Counted from the stretch's first letter, positions 25,168-36,619 are shown. The stretch is DNA of 64,000 bases from Sphingobacteriaceae bacterium (GCA_016705695.1 JADJLA010000001.1:186001-250000), one strand, 5' to 3'. The notes: generated from the sequence alone by a model not told the origin. Made by a program: numbers and translations.

Positions 25168-28100
25168 ATGTTAAAAACAGACAAGATGAAAAAAGTAATG
25201 AAATTAAAAATGATCGCCGTAGTGTTTGCAAGCTTATTGGTTAGCAGCACGTTTGGTCAAACCCAAAAAATGATCGGTGATTCACTAGCAGGTTTTGAAG
25301 AAAATGCTGCAAAAAAAGCCGCTCTATCGGAAGGATTTTACGGAAGTGAATTTCCTGTTCGTATGGCGAGCTTAAAAAGAGACTATATCAATGCAAAATA
25401 CGGTATAAAAGTAAAAAAGAGTCCGGCTTTTAGTTTACCGATCAACTACGGTAAAACTGCAGCTCCTGCTTGTAATAATGAAGATTTTGAAGCATCAGCG
25501 GCTGGTAACATTACAACTTCTAATCAGATCACTGGATGGACAGTTGAAGGTGGTACTAATATGAACCCAAACAACTCGTGTAACTTATTAGGTTGTTGTC
25601 CAAATGCTCCAACTCAAGGTGCTTTGATCACTGCGGGCGCAACCGGTTATGTTGATCCTGTTATTGGTGCTCAATATCCTATTTACTCAGTGTTTGGTAC
25701 TGTGGCAAATAACGGACTTCCATTCAATCCACAAATTGGTTTGCCTGCGATGAACGGAAATAATTTTATTCGTTTAAATAATGCTACATCTAACTTTAGT
25801 ATGGAGAAGTTAACTAAAACATTCTTAGTTACTCCAAGTAATGCCTTATTTCAATTTGCATTTATCTCTGTATTTTATCCTGGTCACGGTTGTTGTGACG
25901 CAGGTGCATTTCAGATCAAATTAACTAACGCTAGTACCAACTCAGTTTTAGCTTGTCCTGCATTTTCGGTATCTGCACTAAGCACTCAGTGTACAGGTAC
26001 AACTCCGGTTACATATTATATTGGAGGAACAAATAACCCTAATACACCTTCAAACTTTAGTCCTATTTATAACAAATGGTCTTTAAATACATTAGATCTT
26101 ACTGCATATTTAACTCAAAACATTCAGATCGAGATCATCGCATCTGATTGTACAGGTGGTGCTCACTACGGTTATGTATATTTTGACGCACAATGTAGTC
26201 CAATGGTTGTAATTGGAAACAACAGTCAGTTTCCTGCTGGATCACCAAGTATCACTTTACCAACTTGCGGTGCAAGTGGAGCAACCATTACATTACCAAA
26301 TGGTCTAGGGCCATATTCATGGCAAGGTCCTGGTGTGCCGGGTTCATATTCTGTGCCATCGTTCACCAACCAAACTTACATCACATCAATTTCAGGAACT
26401 TTAAATGCGATCATGAATCCTCCGGGAGCATGTGCGCCAATTATTCGTTTGATCACGGTGACTATTACGCCAGCGCCAAATTTAAATTTAACGCCAATGC
26501 AGCCGTCGTGTTCTAATTCAGTAGCTGCTTTAACAGGAACACTCACGGTCGGGGCCACGCCAATGACGGCCGTCCACTCCGGCCCAACAGGAACCGTGCC
26601 GGTCAACGTCACGGGCAATACGTTTTCTTCACCGGGAGGAACGGTCACCACTTTAGCAGCGGGTATTCATACAATCACTATTATAGATGGCGTTGGATGT
26701 AACATTACAAAAACAATTCAAATAAATCCACCGCTTGCCATTCCAAACTTTAGTGTTGGATCACCAGGCGCAGATTATACATTAACCTGTATCAATTCAC
26801 CAATCACAATGACCACAAGTAATGCTGGTTTAACTTATACTTGGACAAGTCCAAGTGGAACAGCTACCGGAAACTTTGTGAACGTTGCTATCCCGGGTAC
26901 TTGGCAGGTAGTAGGTCAAAGTCCGGTTTCAGGATGTAGTGTAGCAGTAACCTTTACTATCTCACAAAACTTAACTGCACCAACAATTATTATAACACCA
27001 ACTGTAAACAATATTACCTGTGCTGGTGGAAGTGGATGCTTTACGTTAACCAGTAATTTAGGTCCGAACGTAACCACTAATTGGTTCCAGGTATGTGGTA
27101 CTAATACAGTATATGTTGGTGTCCCTCAAGGAACGATTAATACATTCTGCGCCGGTAATCTTGGGTGTTCAACGCCTGTGGGAGTTTTTTGGGGAGAGTC
27201 GGTAAACAACTTAACGGGATGTAAATCTACTAAGAGTGTTCAAGTAACAGCTTCAGTAGGTGTACCGGTGTTTACGGTAACAAGTCCAACCAACTTTACC
27301 ATTGGTTGCGCAAGCACAAGCATTACTAGTATGCAAGTAACTACTGTAATTACCTCACCGGTTCCAAACGTACCTGTGTCATACACATTTGTTCCACCGG
27401 CTACTACAGGAACACCAACCACGTTTACAACTAATCCAAACCAGAATGGTATTGTTGTTCCTGGTACATGGGTAGTGTGGGTAAAAGACATCACTAACAA
27501 CTGTATTTCAAGTCAATCGATCAGTATTATACAAAATACGATCGCACCAAATGTCGATTTCATACAGCCATTAAGTTTATTAACCTGTAGAGAACCGAGC
27601 ATGGTATTACAAGGTATCAGCAGTAACAGTAATACAACTATTACTTGGACCGTACCTGCAATTCCATCTAACTCAGTAAATCCAACACCGAATCATACGG
27701 TAAATATCAACCCTGCAGTAACCAGTGCTACGGCAGTGTTAACTTCTGTAGGAACCTTTACGGTAGGAGCGGTTGATATTAATAACCAATGTCGCTCAAC
27801 CAAAACAGTTCAGATCATACAAGATATAAGGTTACCTAAATTCACTATTAGTGCATTAACTAACTCTGTTATTAATTGTATAAATGCTGACGTTGTTATT
27901 GTCCCTATTATTACACCAACCTTAGCAGTGGCTTTAGTGCCAACGTATACATGGTTCCCTCCAATAGGTGGTGGAGTACCGGGTACACAATTCAATACAA
28001 CAGCTTGCGGAACTCATACAGCTGAATCAATGTCAGCGGTTAATGGTTGTACTACATCAGCAACGTTTGGTGTTGCTTGTGACCTTACACCTCCTGCAGT

Positions 28101-28899
28101 TGATTTCACACCGGTGTATACATTGGATTGTGGAACGAACCAAGCAACAGTGCAAGTGGTTGTATCACCTACAACAAACTTAAAATACTATTGGGATGCA
28201 TTCCCTGCAGGTGTTTTTGTAACAGACAGAACTAAATCATTCATCTTAGGTACTGAACCCGGTGAGTACGGAGTAACTGTTACTAATACTGTGAACGGTT
28301 GTAAAACAACAGGTGCTTATCAAGTAGTAGAAGGAACTTTAAATACAGACTTCATCCCAAGCGTACAATTTGGATACTCACCATTGGGCGTTACGTTCTT
28401 AAATACCAGTACATCATCAGCGGGTACAGGAAGTATGATCGGCACATGGAGTTATGGTAATGGTTCAGTATTAACTAATACTTATAACTCAAGTGGTAAC
28501 TCAAGTGTTACACCAAATACTACTTATACAGCAGCGGGTACATACAGTGTATTATTAAATGTAACTAAAGGAAAGTGTAAGGGAAGCAAGATCAAGATCA
28601 TTGTAGTAGAAGTGCCAAGTAAATTAGAAGTACCAAACGTATTCACACCAAATGGTGATAAAGTGAACGATGTGTTCCGTTTGATCGCAGCAAGTTTACT
28701 TGAGATCGAAGCAACTATCTTTGACCGTTGGGGAAATAAAGTATATGAAGTTACCAGCGGAACAGGAAACATTGGATGGGATGGTAAGAACATGTTCGGT
28801 AAGGAGTGTCCTTCAGGAACATACTTCTATATGATCAAAGCCAAAGGTAAAGATGCTCAAGAGTACGATCTAAAAGGTAACGTTACCTTGTTCAGATAA
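25168..28899 (+). CDS. Giant T9SS type B surface protein, paralogue 1 (jelly-roll-like head)
   Basis: The protein has about 1243 aa from ATG 25168 (alternative start 25186, MKKVMKLK). I chose the start that is shared with paralogue 2. Order: signal peptide (MIAVVFASLLVSSTFGQ); N-terminal head of about 300 residues starting CNNEDFEAS and containing FYPGHGCCDAGAFQIKL; Ser/Thr/Cys-rich beta repeats; a PKD-like domain (FIPSVQFGYSPLGVTFLN); and the gliding-motility C-terminal domain (VPNVFTPNGDKVNDVFRL, DRWGNKVYEV, GNIGWDGKN). It should be exported by T9SS and displayed as an adhesin-like protein. It is followed by a strong terminator. Confidence 0.93.
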   Translation: MLKTDKMKKVMKLKMIAVVFASLLVSSTFGQTQKMIGDSLAGFEENAAKKAALSEGFYGSEFPVRMASLKRDYINAKYGIKVKKSPAFSLPINYGKTAAPACNNEDFEASAAGNITTSNQITGWTVEGGTNMNPNNSCNLLGCCPNAPTQGALITAGATGYVDPVIGAQYPIYSVFGTVANNGLPFNPQIGLPAMNGNNFIRLNNATSNFSMEKLTKTFLVTPSNALFQFAFISVFYPGHGCCDAGAFQIKLTNASTNSVLACPAFSVSALSTQCTGTTPVTYYIGGTNNPNTPSNFSPIYNKWSLNTLDLTAYLTQNIQIEIIASDCTGGAHYGYVYFDAQCSPMVVIGNNSQFPAGSPSITLPTCGASGATITLPNGLGPYSWQGPGVPGSYSVPSFTNQTYITSISGTLNAIMNPPGACAPIIRLITVTITPAPNLNLTPMQPSCSNSVAALTGTLTVGATPMTAVHSGPTGTVPVNVTGNTFSSPGGTVTTLAAGIHTITIIDGVGCNITKTIQINPPLAIPNFSVGSPGADYTLTCINSPITMTTSNAGLTYTWTSPSGTATGNFVNVAIPGTWQVVGQSPVSGCSVAVTFTISQNLTAPTIIITPTVNNITCAGGSGCFTLTSNLGPNVTTNWFQVCGTNTVYVGVPQGTINTFCAGNLGCSTPVGVFWGESVNNLTGCKSTKSVQVTASVGVPVFTVTSPTNFTIGCASTSITSMQVTTVITSPVPNVPVSYTFVPPATTGTPTTFTTNPNQNGIVVPGTWVVWVKDITNNCISSQSISIIQNTIAPNVDFIQPLSLLTCREPSMVLQGISSNSNTTITWTVPAIPSNSVNPTPNHTVNINPAVTSATAVLTSVGTFTVGAVDINNQCRSTKTVQIIQDIRLPKFTISALTNSVINCINADVVIVPIITPTLAVALVPTYTWFPPIGGGVPGTQFNTTACGTHTAESMSAVNGCTTSATFGVACDLTPPAVDFTPVYTLDCGTNQATVQVVVSPTTNLKYYWDAFPAGVFVTDRTKSFILGTEPGEYGVTVTNTVNGCKTTGAYQVVEGTLNTDFIPSVQFGYSPLGVTFLNTSTSSAGTGSMIGTWSYGNGSVLTNTYNSSGNSSVTPNTTYTAAGTYSVLLNVTKGKCKGSKIKIIVVEVPSKLEVPNVFTPNGDKVNDVFRLIAASLLEIEATIFDRWGNKVYEVTSGTGNIGWDGKNMFGKECPSGTYFYMIKAKGKDAQEYDLKGNVTLFR

Positions 28900-28927
28900 T
28901 AAAGTAGCAAGATCCTATATTATAAAG

Positions 28928-28956
28928 ATCCCCGCCTTAGAGCGGGGATTTTTTTG
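28928..28956 (+). terminator. Rho-independent terminator after T9SS paralogue 1
   Basis: The stem ATCCCCGC/GCGGGGAT with a 6-nt loop is followed by a run of seven or more T. Confidence 0.9.
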
Positions 28957-29023
28957 TTAAATAGAGCTGCGGCTTCATAAAATTAAGTGTTAAAAAATCG
29001 TATAAATTAACAAATATTGCACT

Positions 29024-29039
29024 TTGGCACGAAACTTGA
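29024..29039 (+). promoter_or_regulatory. Candidate sigma-54-like promoter, T9SS paralogue 2
   Basis: TTTGGCAC-N5-TTGA repeats the motif before paralogue 1, with GG and G exactly 10 bp apart in both. It lies about 34 bp before the ATG at 29073. The -12 dinucleotide is GA rather than GC. Confidence 0.4.
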
Positions 29040-29072
29040 TAAATATTGGAAAAACAATAGTATTATTGTAGA

Positions 29073-32000
29073 ATGTTAAAAACAGACAAGATGAAAAAAG
29101 TAATGAAATTAAAAATGATCGCCGTAGTGTTTGCAAGCTTATTGGTTAGCAGCACATTTGGTCAAACCCAAAAAATGATCGGTGATTCACTAGCAGGTTT
29201 TGAAGAAAATGCTGCAAAAAAATCTGCTCTATCGGAAGGGTTTTACGGAGCTGAATTTCCGGTACGTATGGCGAGATTAAAAAGAGAATATATTAATTCT
29301 AAATATGGTTTAAAAACAACTAAGCCAACGATGTGGAAAACGCCACTTAATATGGCTAAAACTGCAGCTCCTGCTTGTAATAATGAAGATTTTGAAGCAT
29401 CAGCACCTGGCCCAATCGTTGCCAGTAATCAGATCACCGGTTGGACAGTTGAAAGTGGAATAAACCAATTCCCAAACAACTCATGTAACCTTGGTGGTTG
29501 TTGCCCTAGTGCACCTGCAAATTCTGAATTGATCAGTGCGGGTGCAACCGGTTATGTTGATCCGGTTATCGGAGCGCAGTATCCACTATTTTCGGTGTTT
29601 GGTACTTCTGCTAATAATGGTATTGCATCTAATCCTCAATTAGGTTTACCTGCGATGTTTGGTACCAATTTTATTCGTTTAAATGATGCTGTTACTGGCG
29701 ACTATAGTATGGAAAAATTAACTAAGTCGTTCTTAGTTGCTCCAACAAACGCCTTATTTCAATTTGCATTTATCTCTGTATTTTATCCTGGTCACGGTTG
29801 TTGTGACGCGGGTGCTTTTCAAATTAAGTTAACTAACTTAACTACTAACTCAGTATTAACTTGCCCTGCGTTCTCGGTATCAGCACCAAGTTCACAGTGT
29901 ACAGGTACAACTCCTGTTACATATTATATTGGTGGATCAAATAACCCTAATACACCTTCAAACTTTCAACCTATTTATAATAAGTGGAAACTTCAAACTT
30001 TAGATCTTACATCTTATATTGGTCAAAATATCCAGATCGAGATCATCGCATCTGATTGTACTGCAGGTGGTCACTATGGTTATGTATATTTTGACGCGCA
30101 ATGTAGTCCAATGGTTGTAATTGGAAACAACAGTCAGTATCCTGCAGGAACACCAAGTATCACTTTACCAACTTGCGGTGCAAGTGGAGCAACCATTACA
30201 TTACCAAATGGACTAGGTCCATATTCATGGCAAGGTCCTGGAGTACCGGGTTCATTCTCTGTGCCATCGTTCACCAACCAAACTTATATCACTGCGATCT
30301 CAGGAACATTAAATGCGATCATGAATCCTGCGGGAGCATGTGCGCCAATTATTCGTTTGATCACTGTGAGCATCACACCGGCACCAAATTTAAATTTAAC
30401 GCCAATGCAACCAACTTGTTCTAATACGGTTGCAAGTTTAACTGGAACACTTACGGTTGGAGCCACGCCAATGACGGCTATTCATACTGGCCCAACGGGA
30501 ACTGTGCCTGTTAACGTTACAGGTAATACGTTCTCCTCACCGGGAGGAACGGTTACTACTTTAGCACCGGGTATTCATACCATTACAATCATAGATGGAA
30601 TCGGTTGTAACCTTACAAAAACAATTCAAATAAATCCACCATTGGCACTTCCAAACTTTAGTGTTGGATCACCAGGGGCAGATTATACATTAACTTGTAT
30701 CAATACACCAATTACAATGACCACAAGTAATGCCGGTTTAACTTATACTTGGACAAGCCCAAGTGGAACAGCTACCGGAAACTTTGTGAACGTTGCTATC
30801 CCGGGTACTTGGCAAGTGGTAGGTCAAAGTCCGGTTTCAGGATGTAGTATAGCAGTAACCTTTACTATCTCACAAAACTTAACTGCACCAACTATTGTAG
30901 TAACACCAACCATCAATAACATTACCTGTGCAGGTGGTTCAGGTTGTTTTACAGTAACAAGTAATTTAGGTCCAAACGTTACCACAAACTGGTTCCAAGT
31001 ATCAGGTACCAATACAGTATACGTTGGTATCCCTCAAGGAACGATCAATACATTTTGCGCAGGATCACCTGGTGTGTACTGGGCAGAATCAGTGAACAAT
31101 TTAACGGGATGTAAATCTACTAAGAGTGTTCAAGTAACAGCTTCAGTAGGTGTACCGGTGTTCACAGTAACAAGTCCAACTAACTTTACCATTGGTTGCG
31201 CAAGTACAAGCATCACTAGTATGCAAGTAACCACGGTAGTTACCTCACCGGTTCTTAACGTATCATGTCAATACACGTTTGTTCCACCGGCAACTGCAGG
31301 AACACCAACCACGTTTACAACTAACCCAAACCAGAATGGTATTATTGTTCCGGGAACATGGGTAGTTTATGTAAAAGATTTAACTAACAACTGTATCTCC
31401 AGTCAATCGATCAGTATCATACAAAATACGATCGCACCAAATGTCGATTTCATACAGCCATTAAGTTTATTAACCTGTAGAGAACCGAGCATGGTATTAC
31501 AAGGTATCAGCAGTAACAGTAATACAACTATTACTTGGACCGTACCTGCAATTCCATCTAACTCAGTAAATCCAACACCGAATCATACGGTAAATATCAA
31601 CCCTGCAGTAACCAGTGCTACGGCAGTGTTAACATCTGTGGGAACCTTTACGGTAGGAGCGGTAGATATTAATAATCAGTGTCGCTCAACCAAAACAGTT
31701 CAGATCATACAAGACATCAGGTTACCTCGATTCACTATTAGTGCATTAACTAACTCTGTTATTAATTGTATAAATGCTGACGTTGTTATTGTCCCTATTA
31801 TTACACCAACCTTAGCGGTGGCTTTAGTGCCAACGTATACATGGTTCCCTCCAGTAGGCGGTGGAGTACCGGGTACACAATTCAATACTACAGCAGCAGG
31901 TACGCATACAGCTGAATCAATGTCAGCGGTTAATGGTTGTACTACATCAGCAACATATATAGTTGCAAGTGACCTTACACCTCCTGCGGTTGATTTCACT

Positions 32001-32788
32001 CCGATATATACATTGGATTGTGGAACGAACCAAGCAACAGTGCAAGTGGTTGTATCACCTACAACAAACTTAAAATACTATTGGGATGCATTCCCTGCAG
32101 GTGTTTTTATAACAGACAGAACTAAATCATTCATCTTAGGTACTGAAGCGGGTGAGTACGGAGTAACTGTTACTAATACTGTGAACGGTTGTAAAACAAC
32201 AGGTGTTTATCAAGTAGTAGAAGGAACTTTAAATACAGACTTCATCCCAAGCGTACAATTTGGATACTCACCATTGGGCGTTACGTTCTTAAATACCAGT
32301 ACATCATCAGCGGGTACAGGAAGTATGATCGGCACATGGAGTTATGGTAATGGTTCAGTATTAACTAATACTTATAACTCAAGTGGTAACTCAAGTGTTA
32401 CACCAAATACTACTTATACAGCAGCGGGTACATACAGTGTATTATTAAATGTAACCAAAGGAAAGTGTAAGGAAGCAAGATCAAGATCATTGTAGTAGAA
32501 GTGCCAAGTAAATTAGAAGTACCAAACGTATTCACACCAAATGGTGATAAAGTGAACGATGTGTTCCGTTTGATCGCAGCAAGTTTACTTGAGATCGAAG
32601 CAACTATCTTTGACCGTTGGGGAAATAAAGTATATGAAGTTACCAGCGGAACAGGAAACATTGGATGGGATGGTAAGAACATGTTCGGTAAAGAGTGTCC
32701 TTCAGGAACATACTTCTATATGATCAAAGCCAAAGGTAAAGATGCTCAAGAGTACGATCTAAAAGGTAACGTTACCTTGTTCAGATAA
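29073..32788 (+). pseudogene. Giant T9SS type B surface protein, paralogue 2, frameshifted before its sorting domain
   Basis: This is a close duplicate of paralogue 1: same signal peptide, same head type and long stretches of near-identical DNA. At about 32,470 it has GG where paralogue 1 has GGG (GTGTAAGG-AAGC against GTGTAAGGG-AAGC). The frame therefore ends at 32495 after 1140 aa, and the gliding-motility C-terminal domain continues in another frame (32501-32788). With one base restored it would be a 1238-aa protein. As read, the product lacks its T9SS signal. A homopolymer sequencing error is an equally good explanation. Confidence 0.88.
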
Positions 32789-32807
32789 TAATTTTCTTTT
32801 CAGAATT

Positions 32808-32842
32808 AAAGTCCCTATCTTAGATGGTAGGGACTTTTTTTT
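32808..32842 (+). terminator. Rho-independent terminator after T9SS paralogue 2
   Basis: AAAGTCCCTA pairs with TAGGGACTTT, followed by a T-run. Confidence 0.88.
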
Positions 32843-32897
32843 TAAGAAAAGTGGGCTTTGCCTCTTAGCGAATACCTTAATAGTAAAACAATTTACC

Positions 32898-33356
32898 ATG
32901 AAAAAAACATTGATGATCGCATGTTGTTTATTTGTAAGCTTATGCGGCGCACAACAAGACATCTACCAAAAAGTTAATGCCTTTGTTAAGCAAAACGATC
33001 CAACACTGTTGGTTCAAAATAAGTTAATGGTGATCAATTTTGTTACACCTAATTTAAAGGATGACAAAAATGTTTATAGCACACTCGAGAAGACAGCTAC
33101 AGTTTATGGCGGCGCAAAATTAAAGGGCGGCAAAAATGGTGTTATATGTGTTACAGTGGTTGATGATACGCAAGCTCAAATAGCCTTGAACAAACAAGGG
33201 TATAAGAATTTGCATGTTATTACTAAGTCGCAACTCGAAAATGCAGATGTAAACGGTATTGATAATATCACGTTTAACTCCAAAGGAGAAGTGGTGTTTA
33301 AAAATCTTGAACACGGAAAGATCTACGAAGCAATTAATCAGCTAATAACCAGATAA
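32898..33356 (+). CDS. Small secreted protein, function unknown
   Basis: The 152-aa protein has a signal peptide (MKKTLMIACCLFVSLCGAQQ), with a possible lipobox-like SLCGA that ends in Gln as usual for Bacteroidota signal peptidase I sites. The mature part (KLMVINFVTPNLKDDKNV, GVICVTVVDDTQAQIALNKQG) has alternating strands and helices that loosely suggest a thioredoxin-like fold, without a CxxC motif. It lies 11 bp before paralogue 3 and may be cotranscribed with it. I recognise no family. Confidence 0.8.
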   Translation: MKKTLMIACCLFVSLCGAQQDIYQKVNAFVKQNDPTLLVQNKLMVINFVTPNLKDDKNVYSTLEKTATVYGGAKLKGGKNGVICVTVVDDTQAQIALNKQGYKNLHVITKSQLENADVNGIDNITFNSKGEVVFKNLEHGKIYEAINQLITR

Positions 33357-33367
33357 TAATTAAAGAA

Positions 33368-36300
33368 ATGAAAAAAGTATTATTCTCCATTTTTATATTA
33401 TTTGCCTTTATTAGTAATAAAGCGCAAAATGATGATTGCGTAGACGCTATTCCGTTATGTACAAATCCAAATTTTACATTTAACGCAAATTCAGGACCGG
33501 GTAATGTGGTTGATTTCACAACGGCTTCAAACGTAAGTAATCCGCAAACAAATCCTAACCCGCCAAATATGGGTTGCTTGTTATCTGGAGAATTAAAACC
33601 ACAGTGGTTGCTTTTAACCGTAGGTAATGCCGGGAGTTTAGAGTTTGTATTTGGTGCAAGTGCAAGCGCAAACCCTCAAGCGGGTTTTTATGATTGGGCT
33701 ATGTGGCCGTATACACCTTCAAGTTGTTCGCAGATATTTAATAATACCTTAGCGCCTATTCGTTGTAATTGGAATGGAACTTCAACAGGTGGAACGGGAA
33801 TGGCTTCAGTTGCAAATATCCCTGCCGGTGGCGATCCAAGTAATTACGAAGCGCCGCTTACGGTTAATGCATGCCAGCAATTTATAATTTGTATCTCAAA
33901 CTATAGTGGTGTAAATACATTGGTGAGTTTTCAAAGTATTGGCTCGGCAAGTTTATCTTGTAACCCAAATTGTAATCCAAGTTACGCGGTTTGTCCGGGT
34001 GCTACTATTGCAGTAATGCCGGTTAATTTTGCTAATCTGGCAAATCCAACTTTCTCATTATTTCCTGGGCCAATGGTTAACACCACCGGTACATTTGTTT
34101 TAACGCCAAGCGTTAGTACACAATACACAACATACATTACCGGAACAAATTCATCCAATGCTGTGCAAACTATTAGTGCAACATTAAACGTTACGGTTCA
34201 TCCAAAACCATATACAAGTCCGTTGGTTATGAATGCGTCATGCAGTAACATAGTAACAAACAGCGTAAATTTAAATGTAACATTCAATCCAAGCGGAAGT
34301 CCTAATTATACAACAACGTGGAGCCCAATGCCAAGTACGGTCACCACGGTGAATAGCGGAACTGCGGCCGGACTTACCCCGGGCGTGAACAATGTTACAA
34401 TTACTACATCCAATGGTTGTACAAATGTGGCAACGTTCACTGTAGCGCCAATACCGCAACAGGCAAGTTTTACCATTGTGAATCCTAGTGGAGATTATAC
34501 ATTAACGTGTTTAAATCCAAACGTGTTACTTACCACAAGTGTTACCAATGGCGTTCCATTAACATTCACATGGTTTCCAAGTTGTACTGGCACTGTAAGC
34601 GGTGCAAGCATGAATTTTACGCAACCATGTACTGGGCAAGTAGTAGGAACAAGTTCTACTGGATGTCAATTTGTTCAAACCTATACGGTTTATCAAAATC
34701 TTACATCACCAACCATAGTAGTAACACCAACAGTGAACAGTATTACCTGTGCAGGTGGATCAGGATGTTTTACGGTAACAAGTAATTTAGGTCCAAATGT
34801 AACCACTAACTGGTTCCAAGTATCAGGAACTAATACAGTATATGTTGGTATTCCTCAAGGAACAATAAATACATATTGCGCAGGTTCATTGGGTTCTTCA
34901 AATCCTCCCGGAGTTTTTTGGGCAGAGTCAGTAAATAATCTCACAGGCTGTAAATCTACAAAGAGTGTTCAAGTAACAGCTTCTGTAGGAGTGCCAATAT
35001 TTACAGTTACAAGTCCAACTAATTTCACCATTGGTTGCGGAAGTACAAGTATTACAAGCATGCAAGTAACTACAGTAATTACCTCACCGGTTCCAAACGT
35101 AGCTTGTCAATATACATTTGTTCCACCGGCTACTACAGGAACACCAACTACATTTACGCTTAATCCAAACCAGAATGGTATCATTCTTCCGGGAACATGG
35201 GTAGTATATGTAAAAGACATCACCAACAACTGTATCTCAAGTCAATCGATCAGTATCATACAAAATACAATTGCGCCAAACGTTGATTTCATACAACCAT
35301 TAAGTTTATTAACCTGTAGAGAACCGAGCATGGTGTTGAATGGAATTAGCAGTAATCCAAATACACAAATTACTTGGACAGTTCCTGCAATTCCGTCAAA
35401 CTCTATTAATCCAACACCTAATCATACGGTATTTATTAATCCGGCAATAACCGGTGCAACAAATAATATTACATCGGTTGGCATATTTACGGTTGGTGCG
35501 GTTGATATTAATAATCAATGTCGATCAACAAAGACTGTTCAGATACTTCAAGATATTCGTTTACCAAAATTTACCATCAGTGCTCTTACAAATTCGGTGA
35601 TCACGTGTAAAAATCCGGATGTAGTTATTGTTCCAATTATAACGCCAACATTAGCGGTTGCCTTGGTTCCAACGTACGTTTGGTATCCACCGGTTGGCCC
35701 TGGAGTTGCGGGATCATCTTTCAATTCAACCGCTGCGGGAAGTCATACTGCTATTTCAACATCGGTTGTAAATGGTTGTACTACATCTGCAACTTATATC
35801 GTTGGTATAGATGTTACACCACCTGCAATCAGTGCTGCACTTCCATTTACGTTAGACTGTAATGTAAATCCAACAGCGAGTCTTATGCCAACAATTACAG
35901 GAACAACAACAGGATTTACGTATTCGTGGACAGCTCCCCCGGGCGCATTAACTTCTAATTTGACCTCTTCCTTATTAGTAACTAATAAAAGTGGATTATA
36001 TCGTGTGCTTGTAACAAATACGCTCAATGGATGTGCAGCTCAAGAATCTTATTCTGTTGTAAATGGGGTGTTGAATGCTGATTTCATACCTAGCTCAATA
36101 TTTGGATTTGCCCCACTAACAGTTAATTTCAATAATACGAGCTCAACCAGCACCGGAGCTAGTAGTATTCTTTGTTTATGGAGTTATGGTAATGGAATTG
36201 CTACATCAACTACCATATTAAATACAGTTGCTCCCGTTACAACCTATACCGCCGCCGGAACTTATACGGTTGTACTTTTAGCAAAAAAAGGTAGTTGTAT

Positions 36301-36619
36301 TGATAGCGCCATGCGAATAATTAGAGTGGATATCCCAAGTAAAATGGAGATCCCTAACGTGTTCACGCCAAATGGCGATAAGGCTAATGATGTGTTCCGA
36401 TTAATAGCTTCAAGCCTTAAGGAAGTTAGCGTTACCATATTTGATCGCTGGGGAAATAAGGTATACGAACTTACAAGCGATACGGGTAACTTTGGATGGG
36501 ATGGTAAGAACCAATACGGTAAAGAATGCGCTGCAGGAACCTACTTTTATATCATAAAAGCCATAGGAAATGATGGTGTGGAATTTGATCAAAAAGGCAA
36601 TGTTAGTTTATTTAGATAA
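33368..36619 (+). CDS. Giant T9SS type B surface protein, paralogue 3 (DDC-AIPLC head)
   Basis: The 1083-aa protein has a signal peptide (MKKVLFSIFILFAFISNKAQ), then a different head from paralogues 1 and 2: DDCVDAIPLCTNPNF ... PQWLLLTVGNAGSLEFVF, a beta-sandwich often found at the N-terminus of Bacteroidota gliding-type proteins. From about residue 370 the repeats, the PKD-like domain and the C-terminal domain align closely with paralogues 1, 2 and 4 (SVQVTASVGVP, SLLTCREPSMVL, IPNVFTPNGDKANDVFRL). It is intact. Confidence 0.93.
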   Translation: MKKVLFSIFILFAFISNKAQNDDCVDAIPLCTNPNFTFNANSGPGNVVDFTTASNVSNPQTNPNPPNMGCLLSGELKPQWLLLTVGNAGSLEFVFGASASANPQAGFYDWAMWPYTPSSCSQIFNNTLAPIRCNWNGTSTGGTGMASVANIPAGGDPSNYEAPLTVNACQQFIICISNYSGVNTLVSFQSIGSASLSCNPNCNPSYAVCPGATIAVMPVNFANLANPTFSLFPGPMVNTTGTFVLTPSVSTQYTTYITGTNSSNAVQTISATLNVTVHPKPYTSPLVMNASCSNIVTNSVNLNVTFNPSGSPNYTTTWSPMPSTVTTVNSGTAAGLTPGVNNVTITTSNGCTNVATFTVAPIPQQASFTIVNPSGDYTLTCLNPNVLLTTSVTNGVPLTFTWFPSCTGTVSGASMNFTQPCTGQVVGTSSTGCQFVQTYTVYQNLTSPTIVVTPTVNSITCAGGSGCFTVTSNLGPNVTTNWFQVSGTNTVYVGIPQGTINTYCAGSLGSSNPPGVFWAESVNNLTGCKSTKSVQVTASVGVPIFTVTSPTNFTIGCGSTSITSMQVTTVITSPVPNVACQYTFVPPATTGTPTTFTLNPNQNGIILPGTWVVYVKDITNNCISSQSISIIQNTIAPNVDFIQPLSLLTCREPSMVLNGISSNPNTQITWTVPAIPSNSINPTPNHTVFINPAITGATNNITSVGIFTVGAVDINNQCRSTKTVQILQDIRLPKFTISALTNSVITCKNPDVVIVPIITPTLAVALVPTYVWYPPVGPGVAGSSFNSTAAGSHTAISTSVVNGCTTSATYIVGIDVTPPAISAALPFTLDCNVNPTASLMPTITGTTTGFTYSWTAPPGALTSNLTSSLLVTNKSGLYRVLVTNTLNGCAAQESYSVVNGVLNADFIPSSIFGFAPLTVNFNNTSSTSTGASSILCLWSYGNGIATSTTILNTVAPVTTYTAAGTYTVVLLAKKGSCIDSAMRIIRVDIPSKMEIPNVFTPNGDKANDVFRLIASSLKEVSVTIFDRWGNKVYELTSDTGNFGWDGKNQYGKECAAGTYFYIIKAIGNDGVEFDQKGNVSLFR

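Noticed and set aside
26265..26651. Antisense and alternative-frame ORFs inside the giant genes
   Set aside because: They are by-products of Thr/Ser/Val-rich repeats in the main frame, with no start context or protein-like features.
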